DNA of 64,000 nucleotides, taken from assembly GCF_904528075.1 (NCBI RefSeq), contig NZ_LR882035.1, positions 1,240,001 through 1,304,000 of the forward strand, written 5' to 3'. A program made the position numbers and the translations under genes. The stretch comes from Agreia sp. COWG. Its GTDB lineage: Bacteria > Actinomycetota > Actinomycetes > Actinomycetales > Microbacteriaceae. Numbering within the stretch: position 1 is the stretch's first letter; every line of letters begins with the position of its first letter. The notes below the pieces were generated by a model. The model was not told the origin of the DNA, made no database searches, and saw nothing but the letters and a program-made list of their open reading frames with translations. Shown one piece after another: positions 44,186-54,404 of the stretch.

Positions 44186-45730
44186 ATGAGCAGTGTCAGC
44201 GAGTTGGACCGCGTGCGCACCTACGAGGTGCGCACCTTCGGTTGCCAGATGAACGTGCACGATTCCGAGCGTCTGTCGGGGTCCCTCGAGGCCGCAGGTT
44301 ACGTGCGTGCGGCGCCAGGCACCGAGGCCGACACCGTCGTCATCAACACCTGCGCTGTTCGCGAGAACGCCGACAACAAGCTCTACGGCAATCTCGGCTA
44401 CCTCGCCAGCGTGAAGCGTCGCCACGACGGCATGCAGATCGCCGTCGGAGGTTGCCTTGCCCAAAAAGACAAGAACACCATCCTCACGAAGGCTCCCTGG
44501 GTCGACGTGGTCTTCGGCACCCACAACATGGGGTCGCTCCCGAGCCTGCTCGAGAGAGCGCGGCACAATGGCGAGGCGCAGCTCGAGATCCTCGATTCAC
44601 TCGAGACGTTCCCGTCGACCCTGCCCACCAAGAGAGAATCCACCTACAGCGGCTGGGTGTCGATCTCTGTGGGCTGCAACAACACCTGCACCTTCTGTAT
44701 CGTGCCCGCGCTGCGCGGCAAGGAGAAAGACAGGCGTCCCGGCGAGATCCTCGCCGAGATCCAGGCGCTCGTCGACGATGGCGCGATCGAGGTGACTCTC
44801 CTCGGGCAGAACGTCAACTCCTACGGGGTCGAGTTCGGCGACCGCCTCGCCTTCTCGAAGTTGCTGCGGGCGGCGGGCGCCATTCGCGGCCTCGAGCGCA
44901 TCCGGTTCACCAGCCCGCACCCCGCAGCCTTCACCGACGATGTGATCGACGCAATGGCCGAGACGCCATCGGTCATGCCGCAGTTGCACATGCCACTTCA
45001 ATCGGGCTCCGATCGCATCCTCAAAGCCATGCGTCGTTCCTACCGATCGGCAAAGTTCCTGGGCATCCTCGACCGGGTGCGTGATCGCATCCCGCACGCG
45101 GCGATCAGCACAGACATCATCGTCGGCTTCCCAGGTGAGACCGAAGAAGACTTCCGAGAGACGATGCGCGTCGTCGAAGAGGCTCGCTTCGCAACGGCGT
45201 TCACGTTCCAGTATTCGATCCGCCCCGGAACACCGGCAGCGACTCTTCCCGACCAGGTGCCGAAGGCCGTGGTTCAAGAGCGCTACGAGCGGCTTGCGGC
45301 GCTGCAAGACCGCATCTCCTGGGAGGAGAACCTCAAGGTCGTCGGCCGGGAGGTCGAGGTGCTCGTCGCCAACGGCGAGGGGCGCAAAGACTCCGATACT
45401 CACCGACTCAGCGGACGCGCCGAGGATTCGCGTCTCGTGCACTTCGAGGTCACCGAGGGGTCACCGGTGCCACGGCCCGGCGACGTGGTCACGGTAGTCG
45501 TGACAGAGGCGAAGCCGTTCCACCTCATCGCCGACTCCGACGGTGCTCCGCTTCGCGTCCGCCGCACGACGGCGGGGGATGCCTGGGACAGGGCTGCGGC
45601 CGACTCGTGCGGCGTGCCGTCTGCGCCGGCTGGGTCAGCCGCATCCGGGCCCCGCCCCGTATCGCTCGGGCTGCCGACCCTCCGCGTCGCGACCGTTCCC
45701 ATCTACGACTCGTCAGACGGTGAGCGCTAG
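44186..45730 (+). CDS. miaB: tRNA-2-methylthio-N6-dimethylallyladenosine synthase
   Basis: 514 residues. N-terminal UPF0004 domain ([19 protein letters not shown]), radical SAM cluster in [12 protein letters not shown] (about 165-176), [13 protein letters not shown], and a TRAM domain (about 380-450). It adds the methylthio group at A37 of tRNAs. The last ~60 residues are an Ala/Pro/Ser-rich tail not expected in the core family. miaA overlaps the last 11 nt. Confidence 0.95.
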   Translation: MSSVSELDRVRTYEVRTFGCQMNVHDSERLSGSLEAAGYVRAAPGTEADTVVINTCAVRENADNKLYGNLGYLASVKRRHDGMQIAVGGCLAQKDKNTILTKAPWVDVVFGTHNMGSLPSLLERARHNGEAQLEILDSLETFPSTLPTKRESTYSGWVSISVGCNNTCTFCIVPALRGKEKDRRPGEILAEIQALVDDGAIEVTLLGQNVNSYGVEFGDRLAFSKLLRAAGAIRGLERIRFTSPHPAAFTDDVIDAMAETPSVMPQLHMPLQSGSDRILKAMRRSYRSAKFLGILDRVRDRIPHAAISTDIIVGFPGETEEDFRETMRVVEEARFATAFTFQYSIRPGTPAATLPDQVPKAVVQERYERLAALQDRISWEENLKVVGREVEVLVANGEGRKDSDTHRLSGRAEDSRLVHFEVTEGSPVPRPGDVVTVVVTEAKPFHLIADSDGAPLRVRRTTAGDAWDRAAADSCGVPSAPAGSAASGPRPVSLGLPTLRVATVPIYDSSDGER

Positions 45731-46682
45731 CCCCTCGGCCGGTGCGCCGATCGCCGAGGTGATCGCCATAGTCGGGGCGACCGGAACCGGCAAGTCAGAG
45801 CTCGCCCTCGATCTTGCGTCCGGGCTGCACGAACACGGGCTGGTGGCTGAGGTGGTGAATGCCGACGCCATGCAGCTCTATGCAGGTATGGACATCGGAA
45901 CGGCCAAACTGCCGCTGCAGGACCGGCGCGGCGTGCCCCACCACCTTCTCGACGTGTTGAGCGTCACGGAAGACAGCTCGGTCGCGGACTATCAGGCCCG
46001 CGCGAGAGCCAGCATCGACGACATCCTCGCTCGGGGGCACGTGCCGCTGCTCGTCGGCGGCTCGGGTCTTTACGTGTCCAGTGTGCTTTTCGACTTTCAG
46101 TTTCCCGGCACCGACGAGGTGATCAGGGCGCGCCTCGAAGCCGAGCTCGTGGCCGACGGGCCCGGAACGCTCTACCGTCGCCTGAAACAGCTCGACGAGG
46201 CCGCCGCTGCCTCGATAGGGCCGAGCAATGGTCGTCGGCTCGTGCGTGCACTCGAGGTCCTCGAGATGACGGGCAAGCCCGTCTCCGGAACGCTGCCGGG
46301 GGTAGCGCCCTCGTGGCGCACTGCCGGCATCATCTCGCTGGGCATGCCGAGGGCGGAGCTCGTGCGCCGCCTCGACGAGCGGGTGCGGTCGATGTGGTCC
46401 GCCGGACTGGTCGACGAGGCCGAAGAGCTCTCAGCAGTGGGGCTCGATCCGACGACGACGGCGGGCAAAGCCATCGGCTATGCTCAGGCGCTCGGCCAGC
46501 TGTCAGGCGCGATGACAGAGGCGGGCGCTGTCGAGCAGACCCAGGCCTTCACCCGTCGCTACGCCCGACGCCAGGTCGGTTGGTTCCGCCGCTACGACGC
46601 GAGCATCGAACTCGATGCGAGAGAGCCGGATGCCGCGGCTCGCGCCACGAGAAAGGTTCTAGGCTTATCCGATGGCGATTGA
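45720..46682 (+). CDS. miaA: tRNA dimethylallyltransferase
   Basis: 320 residues from GTG 45720; earlier codons would run in another frame through miaB. P-loop [17 protein letters not shown] (about 17-33), [18 protein letters not shown], and the C-terminal [15 protein letters not shown] motif. It prenylates A37 of tRNAs that read U-starting codons, the substrate step before MiaB. It overlaps miaB by 11 nt and dapF by 11 nt. Confidence 0.95.
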   Translation: MSASPSAGAPIAEVIAIVGATGTGKSELALDLASGLHEHGLVAEVVNADAMQLYAGMDIGTAKLPLQDRRGVPHHLLDVLSVTEDSSVADYQARARASIDDILARGHVPLLVGGSGLYVSSVLFDFQFPGTDEVIRARLEAELVADGPGTLYRRLKQLDEAAAASIGPSNGRRLVRALEVLEMTGKPVSGTLPGVAPSWRTAGIISLGMPRAELVRRLDERVRSMWSAGLVDEAEELSAVGLDPTTTAGKAIGYAQALGQLSGAMTEAGAVEQTQAFTRRYARRQVGWFRRYDASIELDAREPDAAARATRKVLGLSDGD

Positions 46683-47553
46683 CCTGCACTTCACCAAGGG
46701 CCAGGGCACGGGTAACGACTTCGTGCTGTACACAGACGCCCTGGGCGAGAACGACGTGACCCCCCAGCAGGTGGCGGCGATCTGCGACCGGCATTTCGGG
46801 GTCGGCGCCGACGGCGTCATTCGAGCCGTGCGGTCTGAGCACATACCGGATGGCGAGAAGGCTCTCTCCGAAGACCCCGCGGCGGAGTGGTTCATGGACT
46901 ATCGAAACGCCGACGGTTCGACGGCCGAGATGTGCGGCAACGGCATCCGGGTGTACACCCGATACCTGATCGACAATGGTCTCGTCGACCTCGAGCCACG
47001 CGAGACACTCGCCATCGGGACGCGTGTGGGCGTGCGCGACGTGCAGCGAAGCAGCACGGGATTCCAAGTAGACCTCGGCCGGTGGCGGCTGGAGCCAGGG
47101 GATCCTCTCGTGAGGGCGCGTAACCTGCAGGTCGCCCGGCCGGGCTTGGGAATCAACCTCGGCAATCCGCACGTCGTGGTCGCACTGGCCGACGCAGAGG
47201 AGCTCGCCAGCGCAGACCTCGCCTACGTTCCGCAGGTCGAGCCAGAGCCCATCGGGGGCGTCAACGTGGAGTTCGTCGTTCCCCATGATCCGCTGATCAA
47301 AGACGGGGTTGGCCGCATCACCATGCGCGTGCACGAGCGCGGCAGCGGGGAGACGCTCTCGTGCGGAACGGGTGCTGCAGCCGCAGCGCTGGCGACCCGG
47401 CACTGGGCTGGGCGAGGTGCCCCAGACATCTGGCGTGTCGATGTTCCCGGAGGAACGGTCGGAGTGCGCATGTTCCCGACCGAAGACGGTGAGCACGTGT
47501 CGCTGTCGGGCCCGGCTGAGCTCGTCTTCGAAGGAGATCTCGCGCTGGCCTGA
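46672..47553 (+). CDS. dapF: Diaminopimelate epimerase
   Basis: 293 residues. Catalytic Cys pair in [13 protein letters not shown] (about 82-94) and [12 protein letters not shown] (about 230-241); N-terminal [11 protein letters not shown]. It converts LL- to meso-diaminopimelate for peptidoglycan and lysine. The miaB-miaA-dapF order is typical in actinobacteria. The gap to the convergent methyltransferase gene is 25 bp. Confidence 0.96.
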   Translation: MAIDLHFTKGQGTGNDFVLYTDALGENDVTPQQVAAICDRHFGVGADGVIRAVRSEHIPDGEKALSEDPAAEWFMDYRNADGSTAEMCGNGIRVYTRYLIDNGLVDLEPRETLAIGTRVGVRDVQRSSTGFQVDLGRWRLEPGDPLVRARNLQVARPGLGINLGNPHVVVALADAEELASADLAYVPQVEPEPIGGVNVEFVVPHDPLIKDGVGRITMRVHERGSGETLSCGTGAAAAALATRHWAGRGAPDIWRVDVPGGTVGVRMFPTEDGEHVSLSGPAELVFEGDLALA

Positions 47554-47578
47554 CCGGTCTGCCGTGCGCGGCGACGCG

Positions 47579-48190
47579 TCAGGCGCTCGAGCGCGCCCGG
47601 AGGACCCGGTAACCCTTGTTCGTGGCGGCCCGTGTGACCTGAAGCGCCTCACCGAATTCCGCCTGCAGCCAGCGCTGCAATGAATCGGAGCCGAGGTTGC
47701 GCTGCACGACGAGCCAAGCATCCGAGCCCGGTTCGAGCCGCGGAAGCCACGTAGTCATGATCGAGTGCAGCTCGGTCTTGCCCACCCGGATCGGGGGATT
47801 CGACCAGATGGTCATGAACGAGATGTCGTCGGGAACGTCGTCGGCGAGCACGGCGTTGACGTTGCTGAGCCCGAGGCGCTCGGCGTTCGTGCGCACCAAC
47901 TGCAGGGCTCGCTCATTAACGTCGACCGCCCAGACGGTCGCTCTGGGCGACAAAATGGCGAGGGTGAGGGCGACCGGTCCCCAACCGCAGCCCAGATCGA
48001 GCAGGTTGCCGCCGGGAGGAGGTGCAGGGGTGTTGCCGAGCAGCACCTGTGTGCCCGCGTCGACTCGATCGGGGCTGAAGACCCCGCCCGCCGTGACGAG
48101 CGAGCGATCGGAACCGGCGAGATGTGCGGAGATTTCTCGGGGGATGAGCGGACCCGTCGGCGTGGCCGAGAAGTAGTGCTCATTGGTCAT
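47579..48190 (-). CDS. RsmC-like class I SAM methyltransferase
   Basis: 203 residues. MTS-type Rossmann domain: GVFSPDRVDAGTQVLL, NLLDLGCGWGPVAL (about 62-75), and the NPP motif in WSNPPIRVGK. It matches the C-terminal half of RsmC/RlmG, which methylates rRNA guanine; the exact target is unproven. ATG 48190 follows TACTGT by 6 nt. It is divergent from hflX. Confidence 0.87.
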   Translation of the reverse strand: MTNEHYFSATPTGPLIPREISAHLAGSDRSLVTAGGVFSPDRVDAGTQVLLGNTPAPPPGGNLLDLGCGWGPVALTLAILSPRATVWAVDVNERALQLVRTNAERLGLSNVNAVLADDVPDDISFMTIWSNPPIRVGKTELHSIMTTWLPRLEPGSDAWLVVQRNLGSDSLQRWLQAEFGEALQVTRAATNKGYRVLRARSSA

Positions 48191-48196
48191 AGAGGG

Positions 48197-48202
48197 ACAG
48201 TA
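48197..48202 (-). promoter_or_regulatory. -10 box of the RsmC-like gene
   Basis: TACTGT, then CCCTCT (6 nt), then ATG at 48190. Confidence 0.5.
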
Positions 48203-48231
48203 GCAAACGCGAGGGCTTATCCTTGAGCCAG

Positions 48232-49764
48232 ATGACTGAAAAGACTGAAGACACCCCAGAGGTTCCGGGCACCGACGATGTGGTCGCGCGCGTGTTGGCC
48301 AGGGCCGAAACGAGGGCGGCCGGCTACTCGCTGTTCACCACGTCCTCCGCCCAGGCCCTGCAGAGAGACACATCCTCACGCGAATCCGGATTCGACGGTG
48401 ACCAGACCGAGCGCGAAGACAGGCAGGCCCTGAGGCGCGTCGCCGGTCTCTCGACCGAACTCGAAGACGTCACCGAGGTCGAATACCGCCAGCTGCGCAT
48501 CGAGAACGTCATTCTCATCGGGGTGTACACCCAGGGCAGCTTGACCGACGCCGAGAACTCCATGCACGAGTTGGCCGCCTTGGCCGAGACGGCCGGAGCC
48601 GTCGTGCTCGAGGGGCTCTTGCAACGACGCCCGACCCCAGACCCGAGCACCTACTTCGGCAAAGGAAAAGCAGAAGAGCTGCGCGACCTCGTGCGCGCCT
48701 TGGCTGCAGATACGGTGATCGCCGACAGTGAGCTCGCCCCGAGCCAGCGTCGAGCCCTCGAAGACGTCGTCAAGGTCAAGGTGATCGACAGGACGGCCGT
48801 CATTCTCGACATCTTCAGCCAGCACGCCAAGAGTCGGGAGGGCAAGGCGCAGGTAGAACTCGCTCAGCTCGAGTACCTGCTTCCCCGCCTCCGCGGCTGG
48901 GGTGACTCGATGTCCCGCCAGGCCGGTGGTCAGGTCGGTGGCGCTGGGGCGGGAATGGGCTCGCGCGGGCCTGGTGAGACGAAGATCGAGCTCGATCGCC
49001 GCCGCATCCACACCCGCATGGCGAGGCTGCGCAAACAGATCGTCGATATGAAGCCTGCGCGAGAGGCGAAGCGCGCCAATCGTAAGCGCAACTCCGTTCC
49101 CTCCGTCGCCATCGCCGGGTACACGAACGCGGGTAAGTCGTCGCTGCTGAACCGTGTCACCCGGGCCGGCGTCCTCGTCGAGAACGCTCTCTTCGCCACG
49201 CTGGATTCCACGGTACGCAAGACGACGGCCAAGGACGGCCGCCAGTACACCTTCGCCGACACCGTGGGCTTCGTCCGCAACCTTCCCCACCAGCTTGTCG
49301 AGGCGTTCAGATCCACCCTCGAAGAGGTGGCCGACGCCGACGTCATCATCCATGTCGTCGACGGCGCGCATCCTGACCCCGCGAGCCAACTCGCCACGGT
49401 GCGAGACGTCATCGGAGAGGTCGGTGCTCGGGGCATCCCCGAGATCGTCGCCTTCAACAAGAGCGACCTGATCTCCGAGAGCGATCGCATCGTGCTGCGC
49501 GGGCTGGAGCCGCGCAGCGTCTTCGTGTCAGCGCGTACAGGCGAGGGAATCGACGAACTCCTCGCGATGGTCGAAGAGGTGCTGCCCGCTCCGACGATCC
49601 CCGTCGATGTGCTGTTGCCCTATGAGCGTGGTGACCTCGTCGCGCTTCTGCACGACCACAACACCGTGATCAGCACGGATTATGAAGAGGGGGGAACGCG
49701 GGTCAGAGCCCTCGTCAACCCCGAGTACGAGCAGGCCCTCGGCGCGTTCGCCGTCGCCCCCTGA
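48232..49764 (+). CDS. hflX: GTPase HflX
   Basis: 510 residues from ATG 48232; an in-frame TTG at 48223 is possible. TATCCT ends 8 nt before the ATG, favouring it. HflX domain with LLQRRPTPDPSTYFGKGKAEEL, the Gly-rich GGQVGGAGAGMGSRGPGETK linker, G1 AIAGYTNAGKSSLLNRV, DTVGFVRNLPHQLVEAFRST and NKSD. It splits or rescues stressed ribosomes. It ends at a strong terminator shared with lexA. Confidence 0.95.
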   Translation: MTEKTEDTPEVPGTDDVVARVLARAETRAAGYSLFTTSSAQALQRDTSSRESGFDGDQTEREDRQALRRVAGLSTELEDVTEVEYRQLRIENVILIGVYTQGSLTDAENSMHELAALAETAGAVVLEGLLQRRPTPDPSTYFGKGKAEELRDLVRALAADTVIADSELAPSQRRALEDVVKVKVIDRTAVILDIFSQHAKSREGKAQVELAQLEYLLPRLRGWGDSMSRQAGGQVGGAGAGMGSRGPGETKIELDRRRIHTRMARLRKQIVDMKPAREAKRANRKRNSVPSVAIAGYTNAGKSSLLNRVTRAGVLVENALFATLDSTVRKTTAKDGRQYTFADTVGFVRNLPHQLVEAFRSTLEEVADADVIIHVVDGAHPDPASQLATVRDVIGEVGARGIPEIVAFNKSDLISESDRIVLRGLEPRSVFVSARTGEGIDELLAMVEEVLPAPTIPVDVLLPYERGDLVALLHDHNTVISTDYEEGGTRVRALVNPEYEQALGAFAVAP

Positions 49765-49782
49765 CCTGTGAGAATCGAAAGA

Positions 49783-49819
49783 CGAAGGGCCCGCACGAGA
49801 CTCTCGTGCGGGCCCTTCG
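49783..49819. terminator. Bidirectional terminator between hflX and lexA
   Basis: A 16-bp perfect stem, CGAAGGGCCCGCACGA and TCGTGCGGGCCCTTCG, with a 5-nt loop, between two convergent genes. Confidence 0.92.
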
Positions 49820-49833
49820 CGGTGTGATCTAGG

Positions 49834-50514
49834 TCAGCGCACCGAGCGCAAGACCGAGACGACCTTGCCCAGCACCTGGGCGTGATCGCCGACGATCGGT
49901 TCGAAGTTGGAGTTGCGGGGGAGCAGCCAGGTGTGGCCGTCGCGCTGGCGGAAGACCTTCACCGTGGCCTCGCCGTCGAGCATGGCAGCCACGATGTCCC
50001 CGTTCTCGGCCGTCTGCTGCGTGCGCACTACGACGAAGTCGCCGTCACAGATCGCCGCGTCGATCATCGACTCGCCGACGACCTTGAGCATGAACAGGTC
50101 ACCGCCGCCGACCAGCTGGCGCGGTAGCGGGAAGACCTCTTCGACCTGCTGTTCGGCGGTGATCGGGATACCAGCCGCGATGCGGCCCACGAGAGGAACG
50201 AGTGCGGCGTCACCCATCGGGGCCTGGGGCTCGCTCGGGTCGGACACATCGCCGCCGATGTCGGGCGTGGGGATGTCGATGAGCACCTCCATGGCCCGCG
50301 GGCGGTTCGGGTCGCGGCGCAGGTAGCCGCTGAGCTCGAGCTGGTTGAGCTGATGCGTGACGCTCGACAGCGAAGCCAGGCCGACGGCATCACCGATCTC
50401 GCGCATGCTCGGCGGATATCCGCGCTGGCTCACGGAGCGTTGGATGACCCCGAGGATGGACAACTGCTTCTCGGAGAGGCTCTTCCGCCTTCTCGTTCCG
50501 CGTTCGGTGGTCAT
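49834..50514 (-). CDS. lexA: SOS repressor LexA
   Basis: 226 residues from ATG 50514 with AGGAG close upstream; a TTG at 50631 would add 39 unusual residues and overlaps a TTGACA promoter-like hexamer, so it is rejected. N-terminal winged helix ([37 protein letters not shown]), cleavage site Ala-Gly in GRIAAGIPI, catalytic Ser in [11 protein letters not shown], and Lys in GEATVKVF. It represses SOS genes and is cleaved with RecA filaments. An SOS box lies 150 bp upstream and the LysM gene is divergent. Confidence 0.97.
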   Translation of the reverse strand: MTTERGTRRRKSLSEKQLSILGVIQRSVSQRGYPPSMREIGDAVGLASLSSVTHQLNQLELSGYLRRDPNRPRAMEVLIDIPTPDIGGDVSDPSEPQAPMGDAALVPLVGRIAAGIPITAEQQVEEVFPLPRQLVGGGDLFMLKVVGESMIDAAICDGDFVVVRTQQTAENGDIVAAMLDGEATVKVFRQRDGHTWLLPRNSNFEPIVGDHAQVLGKVVSVLRSVR

Positions 50515-50663
50515 ATCTCCTGCTTTCTGTTCGGTCGGGGTCGCTTCGGCACGGCGCCCGCCGAGGAATCGAGAGCCGATGTCGGTGGCCTCTGGTGCAC
50601 TGTCGGTGGCTGGTGATGAAGTTCCTGTCAACAGTCGAAACAGTATCCAACAACGGCTGCAAT

Positions 50664-50679
50664 CGAAACACTTGTTCGA
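50664..50679. promoter_or_regulatory. SOS box upstream of lexA
   Basis: CGAAACACTTGTTCGA: the right half GTTCGA is perfect, the left half matches at three of six positions. The site is probably used by lexA itself. Confidence 0.6.
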
Positions 50680-50725
50680 GTGTGTCGCGATCTTTTCGTG
50701 CCATCGAGCTTGTTTGTTCGAATAA

Positions 50726-50741
50726 TCGAAGCTATATTCGG
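50726..50741. promoter_or_regulatory. SOS box overlapping the LysM gene -10
   Basis: TCGAAGCTATATTCGG matches TCGAAC-N4-GTTCGA at 9 of 12 positions and contains the TATATT -10, so LexA binding would occlude the promoter. Confidence 0.6.
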
Positions 50742-50749
50742 AACACAGC

Positions 50750-50787
50750 TTCGTATCCGGTGCTCCCGGCCGAGCATCGGATACGAA
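50750..50787 (+). other. 5'-leader hairpin of the LysM gene
   Basis: TTCGTATCCGGTGCTC at 50750-50765 pairs with GAGCATCGGATACGAA at 50772-50787, 16 bp with one G-U pair and a 6-nt loop. It starts about 5 nt after the predicted transcription start and ends 6 nt before the CAGGAGG ribosome site. Confidence 0.7.
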
Positions 50788-50805
50788 TTTCTCCAGGAGG
50801 TTGTC

Positions 50806-51150
50806 ATGACCGCATCACCCGCACTCACCCCCGCCGTTCACCGCCTGCGCCTGACGCGCCGTGGTCGAGCTGTCGTCGCTGCGGTAATCGCGCTGCCTCT
50901 GGTGGCGGGTATGGCCTCCTTCGCCGTGCTCGGTTCGAACAACGACGCGGCGAATGCCAACGATGCGCTGACGACGACCTCATTCGACTACGTCACGGTG
51001 CAGGCCGGCGAGACCCTCTGGGGCATCGCAGAGAAGCTCGCTCCGGCCGACGACCCGCGTGACGTCGTCACCGACATCGTCAACCTCAACCAGCTGGCCT
51101 CGGCCGAGGTTCACCCCGGGCAGAAGCTGGCTCTCCCCTCGTCGTTCTGA
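50806..51150 (+). CDS. LysM-domain protein, probable SOS cell-division suppressor
   Basis: 114 residues from ATG 50806 with a strong CAGGAGG. A basic N-terminus, one membrane segment ([20 protein letters not shown], about 26-45), then a LysM domain ([18 protein letters not shown], to [12 protein letters not shown]). It is divergent from lexA with an SOS box over its -10. Known parallels: SOS-induced YneA, DivS and Rv2719c, which sit next to lexA and block division. That role is inferred from context, not from sequence identity I can show. It has an unusual leader hairpin. Confidence 0.85.
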   Translation: MTASPALTPAVHRLRLTRRGRAVVAAVIALPLVAGMASFAVLGSNNDAANANDALTTTSFDYVTVQAGETLWGIAEKLAPADDPRDVVTDIVNLNQLASAEVHPGQKLALPSSF

Positions 51151-51176
51151 GTGGCAAGCCGGCATTGACCTGGCGC

Positions 51177-51182
51177 TAAAGT
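51177..51182 (+). promoter_or_regulatory. -10 box of hisC
   Basis: TAAAGT, then 6 nt to a GTG at 51189 (3 nt to ATG 51186). A leaderless start would favour GTG 51189, one codon later than the ATG used here. Confidence 0.45.
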
Positions 51183-51185
51183 CGG

Positions 51186-52283
51186 ATGGTGACTTCCCTC
51201 AACGACCTTCCTATCCGCGACGATCTGCGAGGCAAATCGCCTTACGGCGCACCGCAGAAGCACGTGCGAATCGAACTCAACGTCAACGAGAACACCCATC
51301 CGATTCCGGAGCCTGTCGCCAGGGACATCATCGAGTCTCTTGCTCGGGCGATCCTCACGATCAATCGGTATCCCGACCGAGAGTTCACGGCCCTTCGCGA
51401 CGGACTCGCCGAGTATCTCGGCCACGGCCTGACCCGAAGCAACGTATGGGCTGCCAATGGTTCGAACGAGATTCTCCAGCAGATCATGCAGGCGTTCGGG
51501 GGCCCCGGGCGTTCCATCCTGGGATTCCCTCCGACGTATTCGATGCATTCGATCATCGCTTCAGGAACGGGCACAACCTGGATTGCGGCCGATCGCGACG
51601 ACAACTTCGAAATCTCGCCGGAGACGGCGGTCGATGCAATTGCGCAGCACCGTCCCGACATCGTGATCTTCTGCTCGCCCAACAATCCCACCGGCACGCC
51701 GCTGTCGCTCGAGACGATCGCGGCGGCCTACGACGCGACGGACAAGATCGTCATCGTCGATGAGGCGTATGCCGAGTTTGCGCCCAAAGACCAGCCGACG
51801 GCGCTGAGCCTGCTACCCGGGCGAGAGCGCCTCATCGTGTCGCGCACGATGAGCAAGGCGTTCGCGTTCGCGGGCGCGAGGCTCGGCTATCTGGCCGCCG
51901 ACCCCGCCGTGGCCGATGCGCTGCGCCTCGTGAGGCTTCCGTATCACCTGTCGTCACTGACCCAGGCTGCCGCGGTCGCCGCGCTCGAACACTCCGAGCA
52001 GATGCTCGCGATGGTAGATGACATCACGGAGCAGCGTGATCGGATCGTTGCGACGCTGACTGACCTCGGTTACTCCCCGTGGCCGACGTGGTCGAACTTC
52101 GTTTTGTTCGGGGGAGTCGATGAGCCCGGGGCCGTCTTCGAGGCGCTCTTGGCGCAGGGCATCATCATCCGAGACCTTGGAATCCCCGGTCACTTGAGGG
52201 TGAGTGCGGGTACGCGAGCAGAGACGACAGCCTTCCTCGATGCGATGGCGCAGCTGGGACGGGGTCCAGGGCCATCTCAGTAA
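51186..52283 (+). CDS. hisC: Histidinol-phosphate aminotransferase
   Basis: 365 residues. PLP fold type [55 protein letters not shown] and the PLP lysine in [17 protein letters not shown]. It converts imidazole acetol-phosphate to histidinol phosphate. It opens a his cluster, hisC-hisB-hisH-hisA. ATG 51186 is given; GTG 51189 is nearly as likely. Confidence 0.93.
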   Translation: MVTSLNDLPIRDDLRGKSPYGAPQKHVRIELNVNENTHPIPEPVARDIIESLARAILTINRYPDREFTALRDGLAEYLGHGLTRSNVWAANGSNEILQQIMQAFGGPGRSILGFPPTYSMHSIIASGTGTTWIAADRDDNFEISPETAVDAIAQHRPDIVIFCSPNNPTGTPLSLETIAAAYDATDKIVIVDEAYAEFAPKDQPTALSLLPGRERLIVSRTMSKAFAFAGARLGYLAADPAVADALRLVRLPYHLSSLTQAAAVAALEHSEQMLAMVDDITEQRDRIVATLTDLGYSPWPTWSNFVLFGGVDEPGAVFEALLAQGIIIRDLGIPGHLRVSAGTRAETTAFLDAMAQLGRGPGPSQ

Positions 52284-52286
52284 ACT
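52281..52286 (+). promoter_or_regulatory. Possible internal -10 before hisB
   Basis: TAAACT overlaps the hisC stop codon and ends 7 nt before the hisB ATG; GAGAGA in between could instead be a ribosome site. Confidence 0.4.
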
Positions 52287-52293
52287 GAGAGAC

Positions 52294-52902
52294 ATGGCCA
52301 CTCCTGAACGCACCGCGCGACTGACCCGCGCGACGAGCGAATCCAGCATCGACCTCTCGCTCGACCTCGATGGAACGGGGGCAAGCTCGATCTCGACGAG
52401 CGTTCCCTTCTTCGATCACATGCTGACCGCGTTCGCCAAGCACTCCCTGACAGACCTCACGGTCACGGCGACAGGCGACACCAATATAGACGTGCACCAC
52501 ACGGTCGAGGACATCGGCATCGTGCTGGGTACCGCGATCAAGCAGGCACTCGGCGACAAGTCGGGAATCTCTCGTTTCGGAGACGCCCTGGTTCCACTCG
52601 ATGAGGCGCTCGTCCAAGCCGTGGTCGACATCTCTGGCCGCCCGTTCCTGGTTCACTCCGGCGAGCCTGACGGCTTCGAATTCCACCTGATCGGTGGGCA
52701 CTTCACGGGGTCGATGGTGCGCCACGTCTTCGAGGCGATCACTTTTCATGCCGGCCTGACGGTGCATGTCACGGTGCTCGGAGGGCGAGACCCCCACCAC
52801 ATCGCCGAGGCGGAATTCAAGGCGTTCGCGCGTGCGTTCCGCCAGGCCAAGGCGCTCGATCCCCTCGTCTCCGGCATTCCCTCGACCAAGGGTGCGCTGT
52901 GA
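52294..52902 (+). CDS. hisB: Imidazoleglycerol-phosphate dehydratase
   Basis: 202 residues, the monofunctional form. Metal-site motifs: [14 protein letters not shown] (about 47-60), [11 protein letters not shown], and [19 protein letters not shown]. It dehydrates imidazoleglycerol phosphate in histidine synthesis. ATG 52294 with GAGAGAC upstream; hisH GTG overlaps its stop by 4 nt. Confidence 0.95.
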   Translation: MATPERTARLTRATSESSIDLSLDLDGTGASSISTSVPFFDHMLTAFAKHSLTDLTVTATGDTNIDVHHTVEDIGIVLGTAIKQALGDKSGISRFGDALVPLDEALVQAVVDISGRPFLVHSGEPDGFEFHLIGGHFTGSMVRHVFEAITFHAGLTVHVTVLGGRDPHHIAEAEFKAFARAFRQAKALDPLVSGIPSTKGAL

Positions 52903-53531
52903 GTCGTAAGTCGGTCGTCGTGCTCGACTACGGGAGCGGCAACATCCACTCGGCAGCCAAGGCGCTGGAGCGAGCTGGCGCGTCCGTTGCGCTCTCTCGT
53001 GACAGGGGTGCTGTGATGGAGGCCGATGGTCTCTTCGTGCCCGGGGTCGGCGCTTTCAGCGCCGTCATGCAGCAACTCTCGAGTGTTCGAGGCGATGAGC
53101 TCATCGACCGGAGGCTGGCTGGTGGACGCCCCGTGCTCGGAGTGTGTGTCGGCATGCAGGTGTTGTTCGACCGCGGAATCGAACGGGGAGTCGAGACAGA
53201 TGGGCTCGGAGAGTGGCCGGGCACGGTGGCCCAGCTCTCAGCGCCTGTTCTTCCGCACATGGGCTGGAACAGCATCGAGGCGGCAGACGGCTCGGTTCTT
53301 TTCGATGGGGTGCGTGATGAGCGGTTCTACTTCGTGCACTCGAATGCGGCTCAAGAATGGCTGCTCCCTCCTCAGTCCCCGCTTCCGCCGCCGCGTGTCA
53401 CGTGGGCCGATCATGAAGGCCGGTTTATCGCCGCGGTCGAGAACGGGCCGTTGTCGGCGACTCAATTCCACCCTGAGAAGTCCGGCGAGGCCGGTCTGCG
53501 ACTGCTCGAGAACTGGATCCGCTCGCTCTGA
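52899..53531 (+). CDS. hisH: Imidazole glycerol phosphate synthase glutaminase subunit
   Basis: 210 residues, class I glutamine amidotransferase. Nucleophile Cys in [10 protein letters not shown], catalytic His and Glu in TQFHPEKSG. It supplies ammonia to HisF, which is not in this window. GTG overlaps hisB by 4 nt. A CCACCG-GGG-CGGTGG hairpin at 53586-53600 lies between it and hisA. Confidence 0.95.
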   Translation: MSRKSVVVLDYGSGNIHSAAKALERAGASVALSRDRGAVMEADGLFVPGVGAFSAVMQQLSSVRGDELIDRRLAGGRPVLGVCVGMQVLFDRGIERGVETDGLGEWPGTVAQLSAPVLPHMGWNSIEAADGSVLFDGVRDERFYFVHSNAAQEWLLPPQSPLPPPRVTWADHEGRFIAAVENGPLSATQFHPEKSGEAGLRLLENWIRSL

Positions 53532-53654
53532 CGCGCGGCCTCCGACGCCTTGCGAACGAGGCCATCTTTGTCACGATTTCAGCCGCCACCGGGGCGGTGG
53601 GTACCATTCACGAGGCGTCGCCACCCACGCCCCACCAGAGCCGAGAAGGACGCT

Positions 53655-54404
53655 ATGAGCGAGTTCAGCATCACCACACCCACCCTCACGCTGCTTCCCG
53701 CGGTCGACGTGGCGTCGGGGGCAGCCGTGCGTCTCACCCAAGGCAAAGCCGGCACAGAGACGAATCACGGAGACCCGGTGGATGCCGCGGCTGACTGGAT
53801 CGAGCAGGGCGCCGAGTGGATACACCTCGTCGACCTCGACGCGGCGTTCGGGCGCGGAGACAATCTGGCTGTGCTCCGTCGTGTCATCCATGCCGCGAAA
53901 GGCGTGAAGATCGAGCTCTCCGGCGGCATCCGCGACGATCGCAGCCTGGAGACCGCCTTGGAGAGTGGCGCGACCCGGGTTAATCTCGGAACCGCAGCGC
54001 TGGAGAACCCGGAGTGGGCCGCAAGCGTGATCGCGAAATTCGGTGAGGCTATCGCCGTCGGGCTCGACGTGCGCGGCACGACGCTCGCCGCCCGCGGCTG
54101 GACGGAAGACGGCGGCGACCTCTGGCACGTGCTCAGCCGCCTCGAGGACGCAGGCTGTGCGCGCTACGTGGTGACCGACGTCACCAAGGATGGAACCCTC
54201 AAGGGGCCGAACATCGAGTTGCTCAAGCAGGTGATGGAGCGCACAGAGCGCCCGGTGGTGGCGTCAGGCGGCATCTCGAGCCTCGACGACATCGCCGAAT
54301 TGCGTGCTCTCGTGGCGAGTGGCCTGGAGGGCGCCATCGTGGGTCGCGCACTGTATTCGGGGGCCTTCACCCTCGGTGAGGCATTGGATGTCGCAGCTGG
54401 CTGA
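53655..54404 (+). CDS. hisA: Phosphoribosyl isomerase (HisA/PriA)
   Basis: 249 residues. TIM-barrel pattern [18 protein letters not shown] with the catalytic Asp, [23 protein letters not shown], and [11 protein letters not shown]. In actinobacteria this protein (PriA) usually also does the TrpF step of tryptophan synthesis; dual function is an inference because I cannot see whether a separate trpF exists. ATG 53655 has GAGAAGG upstream; a TACCAT box at 53602-53607 may be its own promoter. The next gene overlaps by 17 nt. Confidence 0.93.
   Translation: MSEFSITTPTLTLLPAVDVASGAAVRLTQGKAGTETNHGDPVDAAADWIEQGAEWIHLVDLDAAFGRGDNLAVLRRVIHAAKGVKIELSGGIRDDRSLETALESGATRVNLGTAALENPEWAASVIAKFGEAIAVGLDVRGTTLAARGWTEDGGDLWHVLSRLEDAGCARYVVTDVTKDGTLKGPNIELLKQVMERTERPVVASGGISSLDDIAELRALVASGLEGAIVGRALYSGAFTLGEALDVAAG

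Larger units (their letters stand above)
50515..50805. promoter_or_regulatory. lexA / LysM divergent regulatory region
   Basis: 291 bp without a gene, holding two SOS-box-like sites, a TATATT -10 for the LysM gene at 50733-50738, a long leader hairpin at 50750-50787, and TTGACA on the minus strand at about 50626-50631 as a possible lexA -35. Confidence 0.55.

Noticed and set aside
50515..50631. LexA starting at TTG 50631
   Set aside because: The added residues are not LexA-like and the TTG is part of a TTGACA hexamer; ATG 50514 has AGGAG upstream.
50718..50731. TTCGA-N4-TCGAA as a third SOS box
   Set aside because: The half-sites are in the inverse order to the LexA consensus; it is probably created by overlap of adjacent sites.
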